Positions 34,304-45,500 of a DNA stretch of 64,000 nt are shown piece by piece (position 1 is the stretch's first letter; each line of letters starts with the position of its first letter). Both the position numbers and the translations under genes were made by a program. The stretch lies in assembly GCA_033063855.1 (NCBI GenBank), contig CP093830.1, positions 22,630,854 through 22,694,853 of the forward strand, in the 5' to 3' direction. The notes under the pieces are model-generated. The model did no database searches and was not told the DNA's origin. It saw nothing but the letters and a program-made list of their open reading frames with translations. The stretch comes from Smittia aterrima. Lineage: Eukaryota; Arthropoda; Insecta; Diptera; Chironomidae.

Positions 34304-37254
34304 ATGTTGAGCTTCAAAGCCGCAACTTCAATAGTCCTCATCACATCAAGCTTTATCACATTGTCAACATGTGGACCGTTAGATTGGGCGAAGGTTGAAG
34401 TTCCATGGGCTCGAGCTGATCGAAGTGAGTTACGAAATCAAAGTCAAAAGTGTTAAAGCTGACTTTGACTTTTCCTTCTAGTTCCTATCGATGTGAATCT
34501 GCCTTGGTTGCCATGTAAGTGTCTACAAATCAATCCTCGGAAACTTCTCGAATCTCTTCGATTGTTCATTGCTTTGAGTTGATGTGTTATGTTGAGAAAC
34601 GTAAAACAGTTTTACTCCACTCTTGACTTATTTGATTTTAAAACACTTAATACTCGTTGATCTCTCCCCGAGTCTGAAAAGTGTTGGTGAACTAATTTGT
34701 TGATTTAGCCAGCAGAGCATGAAGAAACCATCCTTGAATGATAGGTGTCAAATCAATCTACCTCGAATGCATCGCGGTTTGTTAAAGCAATGCAATTAAA
34801 CATAGTTAAACCGATGCTGAACTTACGTTTAATTGCTCGAAGCAAGCAACACTTCGATTATGTAATAAATATGAGCGTGATCAGTGAACAAGCGAAAAAT
34901 ATTTCTTCTCTCAACTTCAAGCTTAAAATTCTCTCGTTTACCTCTCTGTTTGTCATTCCATCTTTCTGATAAATGATGATCGTGTAATTTATGTATAATC
35001 GTGACATAAAATATTTGAGTTCGATGTCACTTCGCTTGCCCTTGAAACTTTTCTTATTTGTTCCCTTTTTGCGCACCGTTTAATTTTGGACTATCGTACA
35101 ATTATAGCGACGAGTAGGTCAAGGTAAAACTAGGTGTGAGAGAGCGAGCGATAACTCGCTTGCTAACCGGCTTCATCAATTAGTATCTGAATTGTTAACG
35201 AGTCAACCATCCCCTCGATCGCGATCGGCTGAAAACTTTGAATTAATTAATTTTATTTCAATGTCAACTCAAAATTCGATTGATAAACTCTCGTTCGTAA
35301 AGCTTAGCAAAAGAAATCGTTGTTACTTTAGCTTTCTTTTCGCTTTGCGTGCAACGTCAAAATAAACTTTAGTCACTGATATTTGATACAGACTCGAGGA
35401 AGGAGACAATTAGGCTTGACAGTTAAAGCAAAGTAGCCGCCACTGATTTGCATAAGCACTCAAAGTTTTCTCTTTGACAGTTGAAAACGAAACTCGCTGT
35501 TACGGTGAAATTGGATGCATCAACATAACAAGGGAGTGGTATCATTTAATTCATCGGCCGTTCAATGTCTTCCCTTTGCCACGAAATGTCATCAACACGA
35601 AGTTCATTCTTTACACTGAAGATAACCCCAACGAGGGTCAATCGTTAGTCGCCGAAGACAAAGACAGCATTCTCAACTCGAATTTCCGACCCGATCGTCA
35701 AATCAAGTTCATTATTCATGGTTTTATCGACACTCCATTATCAAATTGGGTTTCTGAAATGAAGAATGAGCTCTTGGCTTATTCGAAGCAAAATCAAATT
35801 GGAATGCTAGTCGTTGTGTGTGACTGGGCTGGTGGTTCATTGCCGCTTTATACTCAAGCAACGGCAAACACAAGACTGGTAGGATTAGAACTAGCTTATT
35901 TAATTAAGAAGCTGCGTGACGAGCATGGCTTGCGACCTGAAGATATTCATCTCATCGGACATTGTAAGTGTAAAATACATTTCTTTCTTTATAAAATCTC
36001 TAATAATTTATTTCTGTAGCTCTTGGTGCTCATTTATCAGCATACGCAGCTGAACGTGTTCCAAATATTGGACGAATCACGGCACTCGATCCCGCTGAAC
36101 CTTATTTCCAAGGAATGCCAACACAAGTTCGTTTGGATCCATCAGATGCTTTAGTAAGTTTCTTGAAAGATATTTATTTAAAGAGATTACTTTACTGATC
36201 ATTCCAGTTCGTTGATGTGATTCACACTGATGCCCGAAGCTTTTTCTTGCTTGAAATTCCTGGTTATGGAATGTCACAACAATGTGGTCACATTGATTTC
36301 TACCCGAATAATGGAAAAGAACAACCTGGATGTACTTTGACTCAAGAATCGAGTGCTTTGATTCCACTAACGTTAATAAAAGACGGAATTGAAGAAGCAA
36401 GTCGAGTTCTTCTTGCTTGCAATCATGTTCGAGCAATTAAACTATTCACTGACTCGATCAATGGAAAATGTCCGTACGTTGCTCATCGCTGTCCTTCATA
36501 TCAACACTTCACAGCTGGAAAATGCTTCCGATGTAATTCTGGAAACTGTGCACTCATGGGATATCATTCAGCTCTTCCCTACACGAACTCTCAATACACG
36601 AACACGTCTGAGAACGACATCTTGTCGGACAGTTTTCCAATTGCGCCGCAGCCAGGAAAATATTATCTTTCTACAGGCAAAGACCCTCTTTGTCAAAGGC
36701 ACTACAGATTCATTATTGAACTGGCAAAGCCACGAATGGCTGAGCATTGGGTTCAGGGATTCCTAAGCGCGGGACTTTTCAGTGAAAAAGGAAAAAACTT
36801 GAGAAACTTAGATCTCACGCCGAAGGGAACGCAGAAGTTTGAGCACGGAAAAAGTTACATGATCGTCGTAACGAATCCAAGCGAGATGGTCGAGAAAATT
36901 AACAAAGTAAGTTACTTCCGTATAATTACTCACAGAATTCTAATTCACTTTTATTTGCTTAGGTGGAGTTGAACTGGTCTCATGAGATGAACGTCTTAGA
37001 ACCTCGAACGCTTTGTTTGTTTTGGTGCAACGATCATCTCTACGTGAAGACAATATCAGTTGATATGATGCAAATGCCATCGAGAGAGTAAGTGCAATGA
37101 CAATACATTTCTTTATTTGAAGAAGACTAAGGTTTTTTTTTTATTTACTAGGAAACGTGATATCGAGCAGACGAATAAACTCTGTCCGAACAAACAAGAG
37201 TACGCCGACATAAAATCTCTAGGGCGATCCGTCTTCTATAACTGTAAAAGATGA
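34304..37254 (+). CDS. Secreted pancreatic-type lipase with PLAT domain
   Basis: Seven exons, 34304-34424, 34482-34514, 35481-35963, 36020-36153, 36208-36906, 36963-37087 and 37152-37254, 565 residues. It has a signal peptide (hydrophobic core SIVLITSSFITL). The alpha/beta-hydrolase domain carries the triad Ser213 (GHSLGAH), Asp236 (ALDPAEP) and His330 (CNHVRA), plus GHIDFYPNNG, a signature of pancreatic/lipoprotein lipases. A C-terminal PLAT/LH2 domain (from YRFIIELAKP to about VKTISVDM) would bind colipase-like partners or membranes. Insect members are most often midgut, fat-body or yolk-related lipases. The intact triad favours an active enzyme. Exon 2 is only 33 nt, and the GHS nucleophile elbow is split by intron 3 after GH. 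The Drosophila CG5966-type lipase is the likely counterpart (inference). Confidence 0.93.
34515..35480 (+). other. Lipase intron 2, non-coding
   Basis: 966-nt intron, the longest of this gene; the others are 54-64 nt. No coding exon with compatible phase was seen. A 12-bp palindrome CGATCGCGATCG lies at 35216-35227. Confidence 0.6.
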
Positions 37255-37745
37255 AAATACTTTTTACTTATAATAAGTTAAATTTTAGTACAAAACGAAT
37301 TTTCTTTTGTGAAGCTTGCGAAATTTTATTTTAATTGATTTTACAATTAACTCCTGATTTTCCCGCTGACGAGAGTTTGAAAATAATTTGACATTTTAGC
37401 TTTGTACTCTCATTTTCCTCATGTTTTACATTTTTTTTATTTATGTTATAACGTTATTGTTAATAAAGAAAGTTTTATTCAAATGTTTAAATTGTTTATT
37501 TTAATTTGATGAGCTCACAGTCGATTGATGAATCAGTGATCATCAATTTAAACGATGCAGAATAATAAAGTCAATCCAATTTAATTTAAAACTATAAAAT
37601 CTCTTATTTATTTATTTGTTGGCTTAATCGTACATGTCAATTTAAATTTTTAAATTCAATCACGGAGAAAAAAGTTTCATTGAAATAATTTAAAACTTAT
37701 AGCAACAATCACTTATTGAGGTACTTCAAACTGAACTCGTAACTT
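37255..37745. other. Convergent 3' ends of the lipase and site-1 protease genes
   Basis: Very AT-rich. AATAAA for the lipase lies near 37461, and repeated (ATTT)n near 37608 gives AATAAATAAATAA on the minus strand for S1P. No exon encoding a hydrophobic segment is visible on the minus strand. Confidence 0.6.
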
Positions 37746-40700
37746 TTAAATGTTATTCGTCTCGACTGCTTCTAGATTACTTATAAAAGTTCTTGTGATG
37801 TTTAGAAAGTATGGACTTTCCCAATGAAGTTTAAGACATGTCGTCACTGGTCGCTTCTTCTTAGAGTCTGAAGGTTCCAAAACTTTTGAATAAGAGTGAA
37901 GATTATTACCAGCCATCCGTTGTGGTCTTGGTTTATCTGTAAAAATTAAAATAAGTTTATGGTTGAGATACTAACTTGAATGTTAACAATTTACCAGTAA
38001 ATTCAAGGAACGGAGCGCTGTTGAATTTTTTCAAAATATTGCTAACATGACCTGTCATAGTGAATTCTAACAAAGCATCGATTAACCAGAAACATGCTTT
38101 CTCAATATGAGTCGAATCCAAACAATTGCTGTCTCCATACACGACCAATCTTCCACCATTCTTATCACGCTGTGTCTGGGTCATGCCAAGAATAACTTCC
38201 TTTTGCTTCTTTTTCGCACTGCTCAAAGCGATTTCAGGAATATCCTTTTGGCTTGGAGAATTTTTTAGAATCTCAGCTCCCTGATCGATAAGATCGATTT
38301 CTATCAAAATTGTTTGATTGTTTTTAGGAAACTTGATTATGCTAGTACCGCTGTTGTAGTACATATCATGTTGTTCAGCGAAATTGAAGTATCCTTCTAA
38401 CACTTTATCTCCAAGTGCGATATCAAAATCACGTAAAAGTTCATTTAAAGCAGGAACGTTTGTGCCGCCAGTGTCAGGCACCCACCATTGTCTCTGTTAC
38501 GAAATAATGAGAAATGTGTAAATATTAATGCTTTCTTATCATCAATCATGTAATTTACCGTGTTTTGGTCGTAGAATTTCATATGCTTCATCACCTGTTG
38601 ACGAAATGATGAAGAAATATTAAATTAATAATTATTTTAAATTATCTAAATATTAAACTTACCGTGGTATTATACCAATCTCCAAAAATTATGACACTCA
38701 AGCCTTTATCCCAAACATCTGCTTTGAACTTTACTATCTCCTCGTCAAAATATTCTTCTTCCGGATCAACGATAAGAAGAGTTCCATAGTTAGAGGCGTT
38801 AAAACAAGTAAACGGTTGACCCAATACTTCGATATAATATCCTTTTGACCGAAGATGAGTGTACATATCCTTGAAATTTGTATGAATGTGATCGGAACGC
38901 CAGTCCAGTGGATCCGATTTAACTTTCAGCGAATCTCGCGGTATATAGCCAGGCGGATACCTCAAGTTATGATATTGATCCCAAATGATTCTTTTCTGTC
39001 GAGGCGGCTTTGGAATGATTTTGCATCGTATCGAAAAACTCACAGTTGAATTAATTCGTTCACCGGAATCATTTGGTGATAAGCTTTCAACTGTCACTGA
39101 AATATGACCAAGCGCTTGTCCCTCATATTTCTCACCATATTCATTAACAGTGATTTGAAGTGACATCCATCCACTCCACGGCCAAATGATATCGGAGTAA
39201 GATATTGACACATTTAAAAGGTTTCCATTTTCGTTTTGATAAGGATACCATTGAACTTCAGCTACACGACCAGTAACCGCAACTCCATTCAGAATGGTGA
39301 CGTTAACAATAACAGGTTGCATCGTGTAAAATATCGATTGAGTGCTATACGGGAACATGTAGTCGTCAGTCATGTCTAAGTGTGTTGGACTTAAGGAAAC
39401 TTTCGGTTGATATTCTGATAAAATTTTGATGGATTTCAGAATGTTTAGTTTGCCATGACCTTGTTCAAACATATTATTATCGTTTAGGCGAACCGCTCCT
39501 TCAATCAATGCTTGTTTAACAGAGGACGGATTGATAAAATCCATCTTTTTCAGAACTCCTGATATGATAAGCGTTACAGCTCCAGCGACAACAGGACTTG
39601 CGACGGATGTCCCTGATAATGACCGACAACCACCTTTTAAATTTGAACCTTTCACTTGTGCGCCGTAGGTGACAATGTCTGGTTTGAGTCGACCATATCC
39701 TTGAGGAAGTTCCCATGTAGTCATTCCTCTGGAGCTGAATTTTGCGATTTTTTCATCGAAATTCATTCCTCCAACGCCAATAACATCCATCTGATCACCA
39801 GGATTATTCAGAGTTCCATAAAGTGGTCCATCGTTTCCTATTGCTGAAACCATGATGATGCGATTTGCCGACAGTTCCAACACTTTGTCAACAAAAGGTC
39901 TAAAAGAAGAAATTATTATTATCAGTGAGATTCAAAAATTTATGGTTGCTCTTACCTATCTAAGAAATCAGGACCACCAATAGATAAGTTGATAACATTT
40001 ACTTTTTTAAGAATCGCATAATTAAAAGCGTCAAGAAACCTGTGAAAAATTAATTAGAACGATTTCTAAAATGAACTAATCAAATAAAGAAACTTACCAG
40101 CTTGTGTATGATACTTGATTGTTCGTAAAGACTCGATAAATGTGAAGATCAGCGTCTGGTGCAAACCCTAAACATTCTTTAGACGAGGCAATAACACCAG
40201 ATACAAACGTGCCGTGACTGATCCCATCGCTGAAAGACTTCTCATTCGTCCAGTTAGTTCTTTCTTTAATTTTCTTGAAGTGAGGATGAGTTTTACTCAA
40301 ACCAGTATCGAATACCGCAACCTTTACACCTTTTCCTGTAATTCCGATGCTCCAAAGCGCATCCGCTTTCAAAATACTTGTAATTTGCCTTGGTATTGCT
40401 CTTAGAAGACGTCTATTTGAATGGGCATTTGCATTAGAACTTCCCGTGTTCGATTGTTGATTGGAATCTGACGATGATAAGCCTCGTCGAAAGTTCTGAA
40501 ATTCTGGTACACAACACTCGTTTTTGTTCTTTGTATCAATCTTGAGGTGCTTTGCGATGTAATCAATAATATCATTTTCATTTTCGTTTTTAATTTCTGG
40601 TTCAATATCTTCTCTGTTGTCATCTGAGTCGACATATTTTAGTGTTCGGTGAACAATTCGTTGTGGAGTTATGCTCTTGATGAGCGCATGAGTCTGCAGT

Positions 40701-41093
40701 AGTCTATTAAGTAGTTCTATTTCACGATTTGTATTGTTTTCATGTAGTCGTACGATGTCAAAATCGCTGGGAAAAGCATTGGCTGGATTTGATCTCTCGA
40801 TAATCGTCCAATTACTTATCTACAATCAAAATAAGTTGTTATGAAACTTCAAGACCCAAAGATATTAAACTTACTTCATTTCCAATAGCAGATTTCAGAA
40901 GAAGAGCTCTTTCGTCTGCTTGATAATATTGTTTAAATTGAACAATAAATTCATGCTGAACGATTTGCGAGGCGAACTCCACACTCACTCGTTGATTTGT
41001 CGTATTCCCACAATTTACATCATCGCTTGCTGTATCGTAAATTAATGAATTTATAGTAATTACGAATAAAATGAAAACAACAGAGAGTCTCAT
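37746..41093 (-). CDS. S1P: Site-1 protease (SKI-1/MBTPS1) subtilase
   Basis: Seven exons: 41093-40875, 40819-40098, 40039-39956, 39899-38663, 38594-38559, 38493-37995 and 37936-37746, 995 residues, all in phase. S1P is the Golgi protease that cleaves SREBP, ATF6 and GlcNAc-phosphotransferase precursors. It has a signal peptide (MRLSVVFILFVITINSLIYD) and a prodomain. RRLL at about 209-212 fits the autoprocessing consensus. Catalytic residues: Asp244 (FDTGLSKTHPHF), His275 (GISHGTFVSG), oxyanion Asn364 (GNDGPLYGT) and Ser440 (GTSVASP). The conserved C-terminal ectodomain includes WDQYHNLRYPPGYIPRD, DPLDW and GDSNCLD. The last exon ends shortly after HSYSKVLEP with no hydrophobic segment, whereas vertebrate S1P has a membrane anchor and basic tail there. 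The start is 181 bp from divergent Arpc3. Confidence 0.95.
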
Positions 41094-41274
41094 TTTCCAT
41101 GAACAGACCTACACTGTAAAAACTACCGCGGGGGACACAATTTTCCACACTACCAAGAATTTATACATCGACTTCAGTATTTTTTTCTTGTAAAACATTT
41201 CTTCTTCAAATAATTGAATTTACGACTCATTTAAGTCTACTTTAAATAATCAATAGGTCAATTTCAATCCCGAA
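41094..41274. promoter_or_regulatory. Putative bidirectional promoter, S1P/Arpc3
   Basis: Only 181 bp separate the two divergent start codons. A short GC patch (ccgcggggga) lies near 41127. Inference from spacing only. Confidence 0.5.
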
Positions 41275-41961
41275 ATGCCAGTAAGTATCATCACCAACAT
41301 TAAATTGAATTTATCCGCTTTCACAATGGAAATGGGCGGAACAGCAGAAGTGATTCACTCAATAAAATTTATCTTCTAGGCTTATCATTCTCAAGTAAAA
41401 GACTACCAGCAATCCGTTGCTAACATGGCGATTCTTCCGTTAAGAACGACTGTCCGAGGTCCAGCACCCGCTGTAGCAAGTCTTGAACAAGACATCATAG
41501 ACGAGGCGATTTATTTCTTTAAGGCCAACATCTTCTTCAGAACTTACGAAGTCAAGTCTGAGATTGATCGTGTTCTCATCTACGTTACATTGTACATACC
41601 CGAATGTCTCAAGAAACTTCAGAAGTGTGCCAACAAGAATCAAGGCATGCAAGAGATGTATACGCTCGCAATCAGCAAGTTTGACATTCCCGGTGAATCT
41701 GGATTTCCTTTGAACTCAGTTTATGCTAAACCGCAAACTCCGAATGAAGCTGGTAAGTGTTTATTTCAATCGCAATAAAACTGTTATTCACCGATTTCCT
41801 TATTTTTAGATTTGATGCGTTTGTACATGCAACAACTTCGTCAAGAAACTGGTAACAGGATTTGCGAGAAAGTATTTAATACTGAGGATGGCAAACCGAG
41901 CAAATGGTGGACTTGCTTTGCAAAGAAGAAGTTCATGGAAAAGAGTCTTCAGGCTTTCTAA
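41275..41961 (+). CDS. Arpc3: Arp2/3 complex subunit 3 (p21-Arc)
   Basis: Three exons, 41275-41280, 41380-41752 and 41810-41961, 176 residues, close to the family's 178. Arpc3 is a structural subunit of the branched-actin nucleator. The protein starts MPAYHSQV, contains MAILPLRTTVRGPAP and DIIDEAIYFFKANIFFRTYE, and ends WWTCFAKKKFMEKSLQAF, all typical. Exon 1 carries only two codons (ATG CCA) before a GTAAGT donor. The phase 1 junction gives PNEA-DLMRLY as expected. AATAAA lies just after the stop (near 41995). Confidence 0.96.
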
Positions 41962-42116
41962 GCCTTTTGAATGGCTTGTACTATTATTTGAAAAAATAAA
42001 TTTCCTTTTTAATTAAAAAAACTTAATTTTCAACTTTTACTTGACAATCCGTTATTTTAAAATATTTCGCTTCAATTGAAGCAAAAGTGATGCAAAGTTT
42101 TCCACAAGCCAAAATC

Positions 42117-42347
42117 AACTCGAGAAAAGTCTCTCTACTCAATTTGAATTAACGGATTTAGGATGTCAAACTTCAGATTGCCAAAACTCCGTCGTTTCAA
42201 CATAATTACAATTTTTAATTACTTCATTGCATTCGCTTTCATTTAAATTGAAAATTAACATTATTTTTTTTGGCTTTGTGTCTATTTTGAAATTAGACAT
42301 TTTAGATCCGTTAATTCAAATTGAGTAGAGAGACTTTTTCTCGAGTT
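42117..42347. repeat. Long inverted repeat, 42-bp arms
   Basis: The left arm (42117-42158) begins AACTCGAGAAAAGTCTCTCT. The right arm (42306-42347) is its reverse complement with one extra T in a T run. The spacer is about 147 bp. The arms could be terminal repeats of a small non-autonomous element (total about 231 bp); no convincing target-site duplication beyond a possible TC was found. A transcript through it would form a long hairpin. Confidence 0.8.
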
Positions 42348-42390
42348 TCCCTGCGAAAAGCTACGCGACTGTTTCTCATTTCGCTCAGTT

Positions 42391-42436
42391 GTCGACCAGT
42401 TTTGCTCATTCAGAAGTCGACCAGTTTTGCTCATTC
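42391..42436. repeat. Two-copy direct repeat, 21 bp at 25-bp period
   Basis: GTCGACCAGTTTTGCTCATTC occurs at 42391-42411 and again at 42416-42436. Related CTCATT strings flank it. It lies about 115-160 bp before the squid start codon, probably in its 5' UTR or core promoter. Confidence 0.85.
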
Positions 42437-42549
42437 GAATCACAAGCGACTCATTCAGAAGCTACTCTTTCTTCAAACCGGAAAAAAATTGTTAATAGTC
42501 TAGTTTAAGTTCTAGTGTTTAATTGAAAACAAAGTTTAAGAAACTTACA

Positions 42550-45500
42550 ATGGCTGATAATCAAGATAACTACGGAAACGGTGAAGACTTGCACGATAAC
42601 GAGTACAATGGAAACGGAGCAATGGACGGCCAAGATAACAGCTACGATCAGCAGCAGCAGCTACAGCACTCGAATGGAAACTCCGAGAACTCAGCTCGCG
42701 ATGACGACAGGTGAGTCCGTGACTATTAAATGTCTTGATTGATCTTTTAATGCTTCACGTAATCAAATGATATCTGAAATATTCGTTTGAAAATCTTACT
42801 TTTCTAACTAAAATTTATGGCATCGCATTTTTTTCAATACCATTTTTCTCATAAAATCCGATGTCATCGAGGCTCGAGAATGGGTCATAGTAATAGAACA
42901 TTTCATAATTAAGTGAATTCAGTCATTTCCGCCTGTTGCAATCAGGTTTTTATCGTTGAAAAGTCGAATTGAAAATTTTCATCGACTGCGCGTACCTTTG
43001 AAAGCACATGCTCTCGTCTTTAAAATGGCGGAGTGTGAAGGAGCAATCGTTTAATGACGTCATACCGGCAAATTTTCCTTCAATTTCTTTGTGACTCCTC
43101 AAATATTTGATTTGAAATGTTTCATGAAAATTTTCGCCCTTGACTGACACGTCACTAACGATCAATCCCCATCACATTCTCTCCTTTTGCCGAAAAATAT
43201 AATATTTTTTTGAATGCGTGTGGAAGCAAGAAGAAGAAGCCGGCAAACGCTACACACACATCACTAAAACCGAAAATATCGCGCATTTCTTGCCGCGTTA
43301 AACAAAGAAAGAAAAAGAAAACCTTCAGATTTTGTTCTCGCAAAAAAACCATCTTTTATTAATTTTATTAACTTTTAGTCGATAAGAAATACTATTTTTA
43401 AAATTTATGATGATCTCTTGTGTTTGAGGATGAGTAGAGTTTTCTTTCCTCCCATACGACTTCTGGTGATGTCTTCGTTCATTTGATAATTGAATAAGCA
43501 AACGGAAAGTTTTACACTTTGCAGCTGATCCGGTTAAATCTTTTGCCCGCTTGTGTGTGCCTGATGAGTCATTTTAAAAAGAGTACAGCTGTGAAGAACT
43601 TGAATGTAAATAGTGATTTTGTTATACGAAACAATGAAAATTAAAGGAAAAACTTGTCTGTCATTGCAAATTGTATCAACGTTATATTCTGAGAACAAAG
43701 TTTGAAGGTTTTCTCCACGTTCGAGTCGCATTTAATAACCTTAAGATGATTCACTTAAAGTAAAATTATTGGTCTTAATGAAAACTAAACTAAATCTCGC
43801 AAAATTTGTTTCTTATCGAATTTACTAAGTTTTAATTGTAATATCCTTAAAGTTGTTTTTTGATTGATAATAATTTTCCTCGGTAAGAAGAAGACCTTTA
43901 GCTGGAAATTAATGTGCATACGAAATTTGTTGGTTCATGTGCCGCTATCAGAAAGAAGTTTAATTTGTTGTTGTCGCCATCGGAGCCGTTAAAGTTGCCG
44001 CCTAAAGTAAAAGAACGAAATGATATTCACTTTGCTTAGTAGCCAACATACATCGGAGCAGTAACGTAAATCAGTAACGTAGAGAGAGAGACTGAAAAAG
44101 TTTTGTGTTCAAAAGCATAAAGTCTTTAGCGATTAGGTCCAATCAATTGCGATCGCCCCCTGTTTAGAGTGAACTATAATCTTGTTCCTCTCCGACAGGT
44201 TGTAAGTGAAGGTTGAGTGAGTTGTGAGATCCCATCTCTTGAGAGGAACACGTCAAGGTGTGCCGTCACAGGAGAAGAGGTGCTGCAAGGACGAGCGACC
44301 CCTCTACCCCGGGGATGAGATGAGATGGTATTTATCCACCAAAAACATGACAAACAAATCATTAAACAAAATTAAAAGCGAAAGTTAAACATGTCAAGAT
44401 TTAAGCGAAGAGAGAGACAGAGCGACGATTCATCACGTAAAATTTAATGCGGAAAATTTCTTTGGTTCAAGTTATTTTGTTGATCTCGATCCTTCCTGTT
44501 CCATTTTCTTGTGGATTTCTCCCTTTTTATTTTGTTCAAAGCCAACTTTTTGCTGTCACACATTTCACTTTGATTTAACTTTTCCTTACCACCACCAACG
44601 TCGAAAGATAATTTAGCTAAATGTTTGTTGTTGACGATCAAGGAAGATGCGCAGCCCCAAAGAAACGATAAAAATATTGAGATTCCGGAAAACTTTCACT
44701 TGTCGCTTGAGTTTCTATAAACCTTTTTTATTTTTACAGATTTAAATGTCCGAGAACTGAAACCTCTTCTTACTGATAACGAATATTTATATATTAATGA
44801 AAAGTAGCTTGCTTGGGGTGATTCCTTTCAATGAGAAATCGTTTGGAAGATGAATATCGTCAATTTTAATTGTAATCATTTTAATAAAAATCGAAAACTT
44901 TTTAACTTTAGATTTAAATTAAATGAAGTCGAGAAGAAATTGATTCATTGAAACTGATAATAATTATTTTTCGTTAAGTCCAATTTAAGTTTTCGAAGAA
45001 ACTAAGAAAGCGAATTTTTGATAAGAAACTAAATTTTTATTTAGGATTAATTAAGATCAATTTATTTTTGAACATTCACTAACATTCTGCTTTTCTCTCT
45101 TCTTTTTCTTTTTCGGCATTTTTCAAATTCTATACAAAATGTGTGTAAATTTACAGAAAACTCTTCGTCGGCGGTTTAAGCTGGGAAACCACAGAAAGTA
45201 ATTATAAACACTGAATACTTTGATTGTGATGATTTATTAAAAAATTTCTTTTTTTTCTTCGCAGAGGAGCTTCGTGATCATTTTGGTCAGTATGGAGAGA
45301 TTGAAAGCATCAACGTCAAGACAGACCCGACAACTGGTCGCTCGCGTGGATTCGCATTTATTGTCTATCAGGTAGCAGATTCAATTGATAAGGTTGTTGC
45401 TGCCGGAGACCATATAATCAACAACAAGAAAGTTGACCCGAAGAAAGCTAAGGCTCGTACCGGCAAAATTTTCGTCGGAGGATTGATCCCTGAGATCAGT

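Larger units (their letters stand above)
41962..42549. other. Spacer between Arpc3 and sqd with repeats
   Basis: Holds the Arpc3 poly(A) site, a long inverted repeat (42117-42347), a two-copy 21-bp repeat (42391-42436), and the squid promoter/5' UTR. Confidence 0.6.

Noticed and set aside
41962..42116. A CRISPR-like or satellite array near the squid repeats
   Set aside because: Only two copies of a 21-bp unit and one inverted repeat are present; no array.
44174..44362. 62-codon minus-strand ORF over the GC-rich squid-intron element
   Set aside because: The open frame results from GC content; no domain. The RNA-level structure is the more interesting property.
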